Source of the DNA: Longimicrobium sp. | GTDB taxonomy: Bacteria > Gemmatimonadota > Gemmatimonadetes > Longimicrobiales > Longimicrobiaceae | Direction of reading: 5' to 3' | Assembly (NCBI RefSeq): GCF_035474595.1 | Contig: NZ_DATIND010000149.1 | Coordinates: 1 to 64,000 of the forward strand | Length of the DNA stretch: 64,000 bases | In this document: positions 43,752 through 53,062 of the stretch, one piece after another | How positions within the stretch are numbered: position 1 is the stretch's first letter | Layout of the letters: each line of letters starts with the position of its first letter | Notes under the pieces: model-generated | Seen by the model: the letters and a program-made list of their open reading frames with translations, nothing else | What the model was told of the DNA's origin: nothing | Databases searched by the model: none | Made by a program: the position numbers and the translations under genes

Positions 43752-45068
43752 TCACCCCGCGTCGCCCGCGGCGCGTCCACGTGCTCCGCCGAGGATTCCG
43801 TGCATCGCCTCGACGAACCGGTCGATCTCGTCCAGCGTGGTGTAGACGTTGGGGGTTACGCGGATGCCCTCGACGCCGGCCCATTTCGTGGGGCTGGTGA
43901 TGATGCGGTGCTTCGTCCACAGCTCGTCGTAGATCCGCCCGGGCTCGATCCCCTCCACCTGCACCAGCGCGATGGCGTACGCGTGGCCGGGGCGGAGACT
44001 CGTATGCAGCCGCACGCGCGGATGCGCCGCGAGCGCGGTGGCCCAGCGGTCGCGCAGGTAGGCCAGCCGCGCGGCCTTGTTCGCGACGCCGATCGCGTGG
44101 GTGAACGCCATCGCCTCGGCGACGGCGAGCGCGTTGGCGGCAGGGTGCGTGCCGACGTCCTCAAACTTGCGGATGTCGGCGCGCTTCGCCTCGTCGCTCG
44201 CCTGCAGCGGCCAGATCTCCGGGATCTTCTCCCGCCGCACGAACAGCATCCCCGTTCCGTGCGGCGCGTACATCCACTTGTGCAGGCTTGCCGCGTAGAA
44301 GTCGCACTCCAGGTCGGCGTGGCGGAAGGGGAAGTGCGCGAACGCGTGGGCGCCGTCCACGATCACGGGGATGCCGCGGCCGCGCGCCATCCGCACCACG
44401 GCGCGCACCGGAAGCACCTGTCCGTTCACGAAGCTCATGTGGCTCATGTGGACGAGCTTCGTCCGCGGGGTGATGGCGGATTCGTATCTCCGCACCACCT
44501 CCGCCGGGTCGTCGATGGGGATGGGGAGATCCACCGTCCGCAGCACGACACGATCGCGGCGCTCGCGCTGGCGCCACGTCTCGATCATGTGCGGATAGTC
44601 CTGCGTGGAGATGACCACCTCGTCGCCCGCCCGCAGGTCGAAGCCCATCTGCAGGATCTGCAGCGCCTCGGTGGCGTTGCGGGTGATGGCGATCTCCTCC
44701 GCCTCACATCCGAACATTCGCGCCAGACCGGCGCGCACGGTCTCGCGCTGCGGCTCCAGCACGCGCCACATGGTTTGCACCGGCGCCTCGTTGCTGTAGT
44801 CGAGGTACCGCTTCATCGCATCCTGCACCAGCCGCGGCGAGGGACTGACGCCGGCGTTGTTCAGGTTGATGATGCTGCGGTCGACCGTGAACGCCTGCTG
44901 CACCGGCACCCAGAACCGCTCGTCGCGCGCGATCTCGTCCGGCCCGCCGCCGAAGCGCGCCAGCTCGTACGCGATGTCGCGCAGCTCGTCGCGCCCGCCG
45001 GTGGCGAGCCACGTGGCCGGCGCGGTGCGGCTGAGAGTCGAGAGGAAATCGCGACGCGAGAAAGTCAT
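43752..45068 (-). CDS. Tat-exported class V aminotransferase (isopenicillin N epimerase-like)
   Basis: The 438-residue protein starts with a twin-arginine motif SRRDFLSTL (residues 4-12). It has the class V PLP fold: INLNNAGVSPSP near 67, D238 in IPVIVDGAHAF, and the Schiff-base K264 in ASLHKWMYAPHG. It resembles isopenicillin N epimerase/cysteine desulfurase-like enzymes that are exported in some bacteria; the substrate is unknown. ATG 45068 is chosen over a longer frame because the Tat motif directly follows. It stands alone. Confidence 0.88.
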   Translation of the reverse strand: MTFSRRDFLSTLSRTAPATWLATGGRDELRDIAYELARFGGGPDEIARDERFWVPVQQAFTVDRSIINLNNAGVSPSPRLVQDAMKRYLDYSNEAPVQTMWRVLEPQRETVRAGLARMFGCEAEEIAITRNATEALQILQMGFDLRAGDEVVISTQDYPHMIETWRQRERRDRVVLRTVDLPIPIDDPAEVVRRYESAITPRTKLVHMSHMSFVNGQVLPVRAVVRMARGRGIPVIVDGAHAFAHFPFRHADLECDFYAASLHKWMYAPHGTGMLFVRREKIPEIWPLQASDEAKRADIRKFEDVGTHPAANALAVAEAMAFTHAIGVANKAARLAYLRDRWATALAAHPRVRLHTSLRPGHAYAIALVQVEGIEPGRIYDELWTKHRIITSPTKWAGVEGIRVTPNVYTTLDEIDRFVEAMHGILGGARGRAAGDAG

Positions 45069-45288
45069 CGTCGAAGGCGCGGTTGTCGTGCAGAGAGGAG
45101 AGCCGTTACCAACTATGCCGGGAGCGCGAAACGGGCGCCAGAGCACCCCGTCTCCGCCCCGTTGCAGGCCACGCGCATGCCCGAGGACGAGCGGCACGAC
45201 TGCGGCGGCTGGATCGTGCGGACCGGTGCCGAGTACTCCATCGTGCTGTGGCCCACGGCGCGGGTACTGAACGTCCAGAGAGAAGGCA

Positions 45289-45750
45289 ATGAAGTGCAAT
45301 CCGTTGATTCACATAGCCTGTGGGATGCTGACCGTACTCGCGCTGGCGCTGCCTGCGAGAGCCTCGGCGCAGTCCGCGTGTCCGCCCGACAACTCCGAGG
45401 CGCGGGACGTGGCCGGCATGTTCCTGGTGGACCCGGCATTCCAGGAAGAGCGCCAGACTTCCGGCACCACTCTCGTCGACCCGTCGCACCTGCGCGTGCT
45501 GAACGACGCGCAGGACGCAGCCGTGTGCAGCCGGCTCTGGTCCGGGATCACCGTCGCTGAGTACCGGTCGGCGCCCTGGCTTCCGGTGTTCTACACGGCA
45601 GACGGGTTCTACTTCATCGCCGTGGTGAAGGGCCCGATCGAGCAGACCCGGTTGCGCGTGGAGAACGGCGCCATCAAGGGCGAGATGTACCTGGTTCCCT
45701 TCAGCGTGCTCGATCAGGCCTTCACCGTTCGGCTGGACACCGCCCTGTAG
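45289..45750 (+). CDS. Secreted hypothetical protein
   Basis: The 153-residue product has a signal peptide (about residues 1-27, ending ARASAQ). A soluble domain follows, with alternating strands such as LPVFYTADGFYFIAVVKGP and LRVENGAIKGEMYLVPFS. Two Cys in the mature part could form a disulfide. No family is recognised. A perfect terminator follows 33 bp after the stop. Confidence 0.75.
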   Translation: MKCNPLIHIACGMLTVLALALPARASAQSACPPDNSEARDVAGMFLVDPAFQEERQTSGTTLVDPSHLRVLNDAQDAAVCSRLWSGITVAEYRSAPWLPVFYTADGFYFIAVVKGPIEQTRLRVENGAIKGEMYLVPFSVLDQAFTVRLDTAL

Positions 45751-45783
45751 CGCAATCCTGGTCGGCTGTGGCCGCGGTGGAAC

Positions 45784-45820
45784 CGAAGCCCCGGGGCGAT
45801 TCGCTCGCCCCGGGGCTTCG
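45784..45820 (+). terminator. Terminator-like hairpin
   Basis: Perfect 16-bp stem CGAAGCCCCGGGGCGA / TCGCCCCGGGGCTTCG with loop TTCGC. Confidence 0.8.
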
Positions 45821-46057
45821 TAGGGACGGGATGCTTCGCCCCTGGTGCGCGCTCTGCCAGCGGCGGTGCACTACCGGCTCGCCGGAGGGCTACAGCCCCT
45901 CGTCTTCGACGGACCCGCTTCATGGTGAAGGTCACCCGGTCGGGCCGATTACGCCGTTCTTGTTCCCCCGCTGTCACCCGACGAATATTGCAGCTGCCCA
46001 CCATCGCTGCCGACCGGGGGCAGCGGTTTTCATCCACATCCGGAATGCGAGGAGATC

Positions 46058-46393
46058 ATGAGAAAGCTCACGCTCAACCTGAACGCGCTGGCGGTGCAGT
46101 CGTTCGCGACCGACGCCGCGAGGCCGGGGTTCGGCACGGTGCAGGGGCGGCAGAAGGGGAACACCGGACTGCAGGACACGGACTGCTCGGCGGTGGACGC
46201 GTGCCCGTCGGCGCGCGGCTGCAGCGAGCTGGACGAGTGCCGCCGCACGCAGGGCGACAACTGCCCGTCGGCCGCGCTGGACTGCCCGACCTCTCGCGGG
46301 TGCAGCAAGGGCCCGGACTGCGACCCGTCCGCCGTGGACGCGTGCATCTCCGAGCGCGGCTGCACGGAGATCGGCTGCCCCGTCGAAGCCTGA
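46058..46393 (+). CDS. Pinensin-like RiPP precursor candidate with Cys-rich repeats
   Basis: The 111-residue peptide begins MRKLTLNLNALAVQSFATDA and then FGTVQG. That resembles the leader of pinensin-type lanthipeptide precursors (LxLNLxxLxVxSFxT ... GTVxG). The C-terminal part holds 11 cysteines in three related units: C43-x5-C49-x5-C55-x5-C61, C69-x6-C76-x5-C82-x5-C88, and C96-x5-C102-x4-C107, each around SAxDxC-x5-GC. There is no modification enzyme gene in this window. It could equally be a disulfide-rich secreted-type protein. A strong terminator follows. Confidence 0.8.
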   Translation: MRKLTLNLNALAVQSFATDAARPGFGTVQGRQKGNTGLQDTDCSAVDACPSARGCSELDECRRTQGDNCPSAALDCPTSRGCSKGPDCDPSAVDACISERGCTEIGCPVEA

Positions 46394-46439
46394 GCCATCC
46401 CCCCGGCTCGAGGGCGAACCCGCTGCCGGGAACGTGACG

Positions 46440-46479
46440 AGCCCCGTCCGGTGACGCGCCAGCGTCATCGGACGGGGCT
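46440..46479 (+). terminator. Terminator of the RiPP-like gene
   Basis: AGCCCCGTCCGGTGACG pairs with CGTCATCGGACGGGGCT (one G-T-type mismatch) around a 6-nt loop. Confidence 0.78.
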
Positions 46480-46480
46480 T

Positions 46481-46579
46481 CAGCACTCAGCACTCAGCAC
46501 TCAGCACTCAGCACTCAGCACTCAGCACTCAGCACTCAGCACTCAGCACTCAGCACTCAGCACTCAGCACTCAGCACTC
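46481..46579. repeat. Tandem heptamer array (CAGCACT)n
   Basis: About 14 uninterrupted copies. The reverse complement of this unit (AGTGCTG) makes the array at 60779-60960. Confidence 0.95.
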
Positions 46580-46584
46580 TCATC

Positions 46585-47136
46585 TCACCGGCGCACGAGC
46601 GGCCGCCCCACGCTCACGAACGACAGCCCCTGCGTTCCCGCGACGGACACCATCACCGCCTCGATCACGGGCTCGGTGACCTTCTGCGTGGCCGTCCATT
46701 CGACCATGAAGTTCGCTCCGGACCCGGCGCTCTCGCCTTCCGGAAGCACGTACTCGGCGGTGGCCAGGGGCGCCAGCCGCAGCGGCGCGCGCAGGTACTC
46801 GCGCAGGAACTTCCCGTCCGTCGCATACAGCTGCACGGCCGTCACCACCAGCGGATGGTCGGGATCGGTGTTGCGCACGCTCAGCATGGCGGTGAGCGCG
46901 AAGCGGCGCTGCGCGTCGGCGGCGTAGACGTGCGTGTACACCGGCACGTACACCACCTGCCGCACGGTGGCCGCCGCCGAATCGGCGAAGTCCGAGCGAT
47001 GGGGAATGCGGACCGCCCGCGGCGGTGCCGGGGGCGCGCCGCCGTCCTGCCGCGGCCGCTCCCGCTCGCCGCCGCAGCCGGTCAGGAGCAGCGCCAGCGC
47101 CGCCGCCGGCAGCGCCCGGAAGGGGAACGCGAGCAT
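46585..47136 (-). CDS. DUF3124 lipoprotein
   Basis: The 183-residue protein has a lipoprotein signal (ALLLTGC, Cys at about 21) and the DUF3124 core: VVYVPVYTHVYAADAQRRF, LSVRNTDPDHPLVVTAVQLY and GSGANFMVEW. DUF3124 proteins are envelope proteins of unknown function. The gene ends only 6 bp from the heptamer array. Confidence 0.85.
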   Translation of the reverse strand: MLAFPFRALPAAALALLLTGCGGERERPRQDGGAPPAPPRAVRIPHRSDFADSAAATVRQVVYVPVYTHVYAADAQRRFALTAMLSVRNTDPDHPLVVTAVQLYATDGKFLREYLRAPLRLAPLATAEYVLPEGESAGSGANFMVEWTATQKVTEPVIEAVMVSVAGTQGLSFVSVGRPLVRR

Positions 47137-47338
47137 GAGCGATTCTCCGCCTGGGTGGGGAAGAGATGCGGTCCATCCCGTGGAAGCCGGTCGCCGCGGC
47201 CCGGCTCAGGCACAGTATGCCGCCGCTCAGGCCGGACCGCCATGCTCCGCGGCGCGCGCGGCCGATCCGGATCACCGGCGTGCCGTGCTGGTACGCTCCC
47301 TGCCACCGGCGGCGGCGTACCCACAGCCGGCGGAATCC

Positions 47339-48169
47339 GTGATCATCGACTGCCACACGCATCTCAACCGCTATACGCCCGACCTTCCGGCCACGCTGGC
47401 GGAGCGCCACGCGCAGCTCGGCGCGGCGATGGACGCGCACGGAATCGCCTATGCGCTGGTGCTGACCTCGTACGACGTGAACCCCGAGCGGCCGGACACC
47501 GCGGAGGTGCTGGCCGCCGTGGAGGGCGACGCGCGCCTGGGCGTGGTGGCGGGGGTGCGGCACGCGCACCTCACGCGCGACCTGCCGCACCTGCGCGACC
47601 TGCTGCGGGGCGGGCGGGTGAAGGGGCTGAAGCTGTATCCGGGTTACGAGCCCTTCCGCCTCTCCGCGCCGGAGATGCGACCCGTGTATGACCTGGCGGC
47701 CGAGTTCGGCGTTCCCGTGATGATCCACACGGGCGACACGTTCGACGCGAAGGCGAAGGTGCGCTTCGCCCACCCGCTGGAAGTAGACGACATCGCGGTC
47801 GATCACCGCGAGACGAGCTTCGTCATCTGCCACCTGGGGAACCCGTGGCTGCTCGACGCGGCCGAGGTCATCTACAAGAACCCCAACGTCTTCGGCGACC
47901 TCTCCGGCTTCACCGTGGGCGACTGGCAGTCGCGCTTCGAGCGGCTGATGGTACAGAAGGTCAACGAGGTCGTGGCCTACGTGAACGATCCGGACAAGCT
48001 GATGTTCGGCAGCGACTGGCCGATCTCGGACCTGGGCGGGTACCTGGCGTTCGTCTGGCGGCTGGACCTGACCGACGCCGAGCGCGACGGGATCCTGTGG
48101 CGCAACGCGGCGCGCGTGTTCCGCCTCGGGTTCGAGGTGCGCGTGGAGCAGGACGATGGCGGAGCCTGA
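47339..48169 (+). CDS. Amidohydrolase 2 family metal-dependent hydrolase
   Basis: The 276-residue protein begins at a GTG directly before the metal-binding IIDCHTHLN motif. It continues as a TIM barrel with GLKLYPGYEPF, VPVMIHTGDT, a His in VICHLGNPW and an Asp in MFGSDWPIS, the usual ligand set of amidohydrolase_2 (decarboxylase/lactonase-like) enzymes. Substrate unknown. It overlaps the next gene by 14 bp. An upstream extension of the frame lacks conserved sequence. Confidence 0.9.
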   Translation: MIIDCHTHLNRYTPDLPATLAERHAQLGAAMDAHGIAYALVLTSYDVNPERPDTAEVLAAVEGDARLGVVAGVRHAHLTRDLPHLRDLLRGGRVKGLKLYPGYEPFRLSAPEMRPVYDLAAEFGVPVMIHTGDTFDAKAKVRFAHPLEVDDIAVDHRETSFVICHLGNPWLLDAAEVIYKNPNVFGDLSGFTVGDWQSRFERLMVQKVNEVVAYVNDPDKLMFGSDWPISDLGGYLAFVWRLDLTDAERDGILWRNAARVFRLGFEVRVEQDDGGA

Positions 48170-48848
48170 GCCGCGCGTCGTCGAAGTCCGGGACGAGCGC
48201 ACGGAGCTCGCCCGGGCCGCGATCGACCTCATCCAGACGTCGATCGGCGACGTGCAGCCGGCGGCGGACCTTCTCTCGGAGATCGAGGAGAGCCGCCGCG
48301 CCCTTCCCTCGGGCGGCGACTACCACCTGATCGCGTCGGTGGATGGGGATGGCGAGCCGGTGGCGGCCGCGGCCGGGGTGTTCCTGGAGTCGGTGAACGC
48401 GGGGTTCATCACCTACCTGGCGGTGCGCGAGGAGGTGCGCGGCCAGCGCCTGGGCGGCGACCTGCGCGCGCGCCTGGTCGAGTGCTTTCGCGACGACGCG
48501 CGGCGCGCGCACGGCGGCCCGCCCGCGTGGACGGTGGGCGAGGTGCGCCGTGAGAGCGCGTGGCTGCGCACGCTGGTGCGCGGCGGCCGCGCGATCCCCT
48601 TCGACTTCGGCTACTTCCACCCGTGGATGCCGCTCCGCGCCGAGGGCCGGTACATCCTCTACCGCGAGCCGATCGCCGACGGGCGCCTGGAGGTGAGCGG
48701 GCACGAGGTGGCGCGGCTGCTGTTCGCCATCTGGCGGCGCGCGTACCGCATCCGCTACCCGCTGCAGAGCGAGACCTTCTGCTACATGCTCCGCAAGCTC
48801 GACGGGCGGGACACGGTCGGCGCGGACCCGGCGTTCGCGGAGGATTGA
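48156..48848 (+). CDS. GNAT family acetyltransferase-like protein
   Basis: The 230-residue protein has a GNAT core: a strand around HLIASVDGDGEPVAAAAGVF, the strand GFITYLAVREEVRGQRLGGD containing the acetyl-CoA-binding R-x-x-R-G-x-R pattern, and the following helix LRARLVECFRDDAR. The C-terminal third is lineage-specific. It is translationally coupled to the amidohydrolase gene, so both may act on one small molecule. Followed by a 20-bp-stem terminator. Confidence 0.8.
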   Translation: MAEPEPRVVEVRDERTELARAAIDLIQTSIGDVQPAADLLSEIEESRRALPSGGDYHLIASVDGDGEPVAAAAGVFLESVNAGFITYLAVREEVRGQRLGGDLRARLVECFRDDARRAHGGPPAWTVGEVRRESAWLRTLVRGGRAIPFDFGYFHPWMPLRAEGRYILYREPIADGRLEVSGHEVARLLFAIWRRAYRIRYPLQSETFCYMLRKLDGRDTVGADPAFAED

Positions 48849-48864
48849 ACCGCGGGCCCTCACC

Positions 48865-48918
48865 CGAAAAAATGAGAAGGGAGAGACAAAACTGCCGTCT
48901 CTCCCTTCTCATTTTTCG
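48865..48918. terminator. Strong bidirectional terminator
   Basis: AATGAGAAGGGAGAGAC pairs perfectly with GTCTCTCCCTTCTCATT, flanked by A- and T-runs on the two sides. A second hairpin (CCTCTCCC...GGGAGAGG) follows to 48943. Confidence 0.9.
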
Positions 48919-48983
48919 ACCTCTCCCAAACAGCTGGGAGAGGTGAACCGCAACGGCCGCAGAAGCTCGCGGAGCCCACGCGA

Positions 48984-49046
48984 ATGCCGCGGCCGCAGTC
49001 CCGCAGGGACTTTGTGCCGTTGTTGCCCCCGAATTCCATTCGGGGA
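48984..49046 (+). repeat. Two-hairpin repeat, type B, copy 3
   Basis: It carries GTCCCGCAGGGAC, TTTGTGCCGTTGTTGCC and CCCCGAATTCCATTCGGGG. Confidence 0.85.
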
Positions 49047-49064
49047 ACCTCAGCCTCAGGGCAA

Positions 49065-50081
49065 TCACCCCACGCCCAGCCAATCCTCGCCCACCGCATA
49101 CCCCATCTCCCCCAGCCGCGCGGAGATGAGGCCGCGGGCGCCGTGGTTGTTCACGTAGACGAGGACGAACGGGCGCGGATCGCGCTCCGCCAGCCACTCC
49201 GGCGCGTGCACGGGCAGGCCCCAGACGCGATGCCCGATCTTGTCGGGATCGATGTCGATCCACGCAGACGGGGCGACGCCGCGCTCCATCGCCAGGCGCG
49301 CACGGAGGCGGGAGCGGCGGCCGGCGCCCCAGACGACGACCTCGCGCCCGGCGTGCAGCCGCGGGTCGCGCGCGAGGTAGTCCGCGCGCAGGCGGTCGAA
49401 GGCGTCGCGGGCGTAGCGTGCGTCCGTGCGGCTGGTACGCGCACCGCGCTCGCGCCAGCGCAGGAGGACGCGCGGCACCTTGCCCATCCGGTGCCCGCCC
49501 GCGTGGAGGCGCAGCCAGAGCTCGTAATCCTCCGGGAACGGCCCGTCCGCGTAGCCGCCGGCCGCGCGCAGAACCTCCGTGCGCGCCATCACCGACGGAT
49601 GCGCGAACGGCGACTCGACGTAGAGGTTCGCGGCGATCTGCCCGGGCTCGACGCACTCGTTCTGCCAGCGTACGTATTCCAGGTAGCCGCCGCGCACCTC
49701 CTCCGGCGGAAACAGCTCCACCTGCGTGCCGCACAGCGCGGCGCCGGGGTGCGCGTCCATCCACTCGCGCTGCGCCCGCAGGCGATCGGGGAGCATCACG
49801 TCGTCCGCGTCCATCCGCGCTGCGAGCGGCGCCCGCGCCTCCGCGATCGCCAGGTTCAGCGCCGCGACGAGGCCGACGCGCCCGGGCCGCAGCAGCCGCA
49901 CGCGCGGATCATCATCTGCCCAACGCTCGACTATCGCCGCCGACTCGTCCGCCGACCCGTCGTCCACCGCGACCAGTTCCCAATCGCTCTCCGTCTGCGC
50001 GCGGATGGAGGCGAGGCACTCCGGCAGGAACGCCGCCTCGTCGCGGAAGGGGAGGAGGATGGAGATGGCGGGATCGGGCAC
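49065..50081 (-). CDS. Family 2 glycosyltransferase
   Basis: The GT-A fold is visible: AISILLPFRDEAAFLPECL, the nucleotide-binding VAVDDGSADES, the metal-binding MDADD (DxD-type) and the acceptor-side FPEDYELWLRL with its ED pair. A C-terminal domain of about 110 residues (VVVWGAGRRSR... VNNHGARG) may bind a second nucleotide-like ligand. The start is uncertain: the open frame extends to 50189 but enters a type A repeat, so I use GTG 50081, giving 338 residues. Confidence 0.88.
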   Translation of the reverse strand: MPDPAISILLPFRDEAAFLPECLASIRAQTESDWELVAVDDGSADESAAIVERWADDDPRVRLLRPGRVGLVAALNLAIAEARAPLAARMDADDVMLPDRLRAQREWMDAHPGAALCGTQVELFPPEEVRGGYLEYVRWQNECVEPGQIAANLYVESPFAHPSVMARTEVLRAAGGYADGPFPEDYELWLRLHAGGHRMGKVPRVLLRWRERGARTSRTDARYARDAFDRLRADYLARDPRLHAGREVVVWGAGRRSRLRARLAMERGVAPSAWIDIDPDKIGHRVWGLPVHAPEWLAERDPRPFVLVYVNNHGARGLISARLGEMGYAVGEDWLGVG

Positions 50082-50159
50082 GGGCTGCGGTGGTGGTGGC
50101 AGTGGATGATCAAGAAGATGCGGATCGAAGCTAACCTCGGGGATGGGAGCTGGCCTCCC

Positions 50160-50215
50160 ACCGGCGACTGAAGTCGCAGCAACAACCACGGGAAGCCTCG
50201 CAAACTGCGCGAGGC
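50160..50215 (-). repeat. Two-hairpin repeat, type A, copy 6
   Basis: Reverse orientation, with extra shared sequence (TTCGGCTC...GGCTACGGCTC) as in the 4492 copy. Confidence 0.85.
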
Positions 50216-50294
50216 TGTTCGGCTCGGCAGCCGGCTACGGCTCATGCCCCGCATGTGGCCCGGGCGTTGCGCGGGGGCGCGGCATTCGTTCTAA

Positions 50295-51386
<1,092 letters not shown>

Positions 51387-51435
51387 TATGATACCGAATC
51401 CGCAAGGAGAGCGGGCCTTCCGCGCCCGTCTCCCT

Positions 51436-51504
51436 GACGTCATCCTGAGGCCGGCCACGCCGCAACCAGTTTCCGCGCAGAACCTTGCAGGCCGAAGGAT
51501 CCAT
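51436..51504 (+). repeat. 70-bp repeat family C, copy 3
   Basis: It faces copy 4 at 51611 in the opposite orientation, so the pair could form a large hairpin. Confidence 0.8.
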
Positions 51505-51610
51505 ACCCGGTCCAGCACGTCAGCCGGGAGGCACATCGAGTCTTCGTCCGGATGCAGTGTGACGCGGGCAGGCGCAGGCGCGTCTCCCCGGCTCACGTGC
51601 TGTGCGGATG

Positions 51611-51679
51611 ATAGATCCTTCGGCCTGCAACCTGTTGCGTGGACACGGATTGCGTCGTCGTCGGCCTCAGGATGACGTC
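51611..51679 (-). repeat. 70-bp repeat family C, copy 4
   Basis: Inverted relative to copy 3. It ends GGCCTCAGGATGACGTC. Confidence 0.8.
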
Positions 51680-51720
51680 GGGTGGGACCACTGCCGAATC
51701 GCCTTCAGCGATTGCGGCCA

Positions 51721-51758
51721 GACGCGGAGAACTCATCGCATTCACCGAGTTCTCCGCG
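51721..51758 (-). terminator. Terminator-like hairpin after the DinB gene
   Basis: CGCGGAGAACT pairs with AGTTCTCCGCG. A second ACTCCGCGTCTCCGCGTGAGATC follows, shared with the hairpin at 9906. Confidence 0.6.
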
Positions 51759-51779
51759 ACTCCGCGTCTCCGCGTGAGA

Positions 51780-52268
51780 TCAGCTGGCTTTCTTCCACGC
51801 GCCCAGCATCCGGCGCACGGCCACGAGCTCGCCGATGTGGTACGCGGCGTGGTCGGCGGCGAGCAGGATCTCGCGGATGTACGTCTGCCCGGTGCCGTGC
51901 GGGATCTGCGCGAACAGGTCGATGGACGGGTCGCGCGCCATGGCCTGCAGCGCCGCGCGGTCGGCGCGGAACGCGGCCACGCTGCGGTCCCACGCCTCCG
52001 CGTCCGGCGGGGCGGGGGAGTCCGGCCAGTAGTCGTCGGGCCAGCGGATCTCGCGGTAGTCCGGGTTGCGCGAGAAGTCGAGGATGTCGTGCTGGGTGAT
52101 GCGCAGGTGCTCCAGCAGCTGCCAGGGCGAGTACGGCAGCCCGCCCGGCGTGCGCCCGCGCAGTTCGCGGGGAATGCCCTCCACCGCCGTGTCGAAATCC
52201 ACGTGCGCCTCGCCCCACTCCAGCACCTTCGCCAGCTGCTCGCGGAGCGCTGAATCCTGCGCGCTCAC
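51780..52268 (-). CDS. DinB family protein
   Basis: The 162-residue helical-bundle protein shows typical DinB/YfiT motifs: SPWQLLEHLRITQHDIL with the first metal-binding His, a Trp-Pro-rich middle, and ADHAAYHIGELVAVRRM with the His pair of the C-terminal helix. Many DinB proteins are metal-dependent thiol transferases; substrate not known. Its GTG start overlaps the stop of the upstream SDR gene (GTGA), so both are translated together. Confidence 0.87.
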   Translation of the reverse strand: MSAQDSALREQLAKVLEWGEAHVDFDTAVEGIPRELRGRTPGGLPYSPWQLLEHLRITQHDILDFSRNPDYREIRWPDDYWPDSPAPPDAEAWDRSVAAFRADRAALQAMARDPSIDLFAQIPHGTGQTYIREILLAADHAAYHIGELVAVRRMLGAWKKAS

Positions 52269-52870
52269 CGGAACGACCTCGCGTCGATCACCGCGCCGTT
52301 CTGCGTCCCTTCGACGGACGCCACGTAGGCGCGCGCCACCTCGGCCGCCGGCATCCCGCCGGAGGGGTCCATCCCCATGGCCTTCAGCGTCTCGCTCACC
52401 CACGGCGGGCTGACCACGTTCACGCGCACCCCGCGCGGCGCCTCGAGCGCGGCCGCGCGCACGAAGCCCTCCAGCCCCGCGTTCACCAGGCTGATCGCCG
52501 CGCTCCCCGGCATCGGGTCGTGCGCCAGCACGCCGCTGGTGACGGTGAACGAGCCGCCGTCGGCCACGGTCGCGAGCCCGCGGCGGACCAGGTTCACCTG
52601 TCCCATCAGCTTGTTGTGCAGGCTCGTCTCGAAGTCCTCGTCGGTGAGCTGCTCCAGCGGCTTCCACGCGCCCGAGCCCGCGCACGACACCAGCGTGTCG
52701 AAGCGCCCCACCGCGCGGAACAGCTCCTCGATGGACGCGGTGGAGGTGATGTCCACGCGCACGTCGCCGCTGCTGCGGGCGGCGCGAACGACCTCGTGCC
52801 CCTTCGCCACCAGCGCGTCCGCCACCGGGTCGCCGATGGTCCCCGTCCCGCCGATCACGATCACCTTCAT
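52265..52870 (-). CDS. Short-chain dehydrogenase-like protein lacking the catalytic Tyr-Lys pair
   Basis: The 201-residue protein has the NADP-binding GGTGTIG near the N-terminus, the VSCAGSG motif and the ending NVVSPPWVSETL of SDR enzymes. Where YxxxK should be it reads PGSAAISLVNAGLEGF, so the usual proton donor is missing. A subgroup of small SDR-like proteins shares this loss. It may be an NADP sensor or use another mechanism. It is the first gene of an operon with dinB. ATG 52870 fits the Rossmann start. Confidence 0.85.
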   Translation of the reverse strand: MKVIVIGGTGTIGDPVADALVAKGHEVVRAARSSGDVRVDITSTASIEELFRAVGRFDTLVSCAGSGAWKPLEQLTDEDFETSLHNKLMGQVNLVRRGLATVADGGSFTVTSGVLAHDPMPGSAAISLVNAGLEGFVRAAALEAPRGVRVNVVSPPWVSETLKAMGMDPSGGMPAAEVARAYVASVEGTQNGAVIDARSFR

Positions 52871-52964
52871 CCCCGTCCTCCTCCCGTTGCCTCGTTCGCC
52901 CACGACCGCGCTCCGGGTGACACTCGCTTACCGGCGGCGCGGATGCAAGCCCGGGCCATCGCAC

Positions 52965-53028
52965 CCGGCGAATGGAATTCGCGGGCAACAAGAGCACCAA
53001 GTCCCTGCGGGACTGCGGCCGCGGCATC
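52965..53028 (-). repeat. Two-hairpin repeat, type B, copy 4
   Basis: It carries CGAATGGAATTCG, the GGGCAACAAG linker and GTCCCTGCGGGAC. Confidence 0.85.
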
Positions 53029-53062
53029 CCGGCGGCTCGAAGGGGGCTGGCGAGGGGGCAGA

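Noticed and set aside
46481-46579. Possible CRISPR array
   Set aside because: Seven-base units without spacers; a simple tandem repeat. The 60779 array is rejected for the same reason.
50082-50189. N-terminal extension of the glycosyltransferase
   Set aside because: It is encoded by a type A repeat and precedes the first conserved strand, so it is probably not translated.
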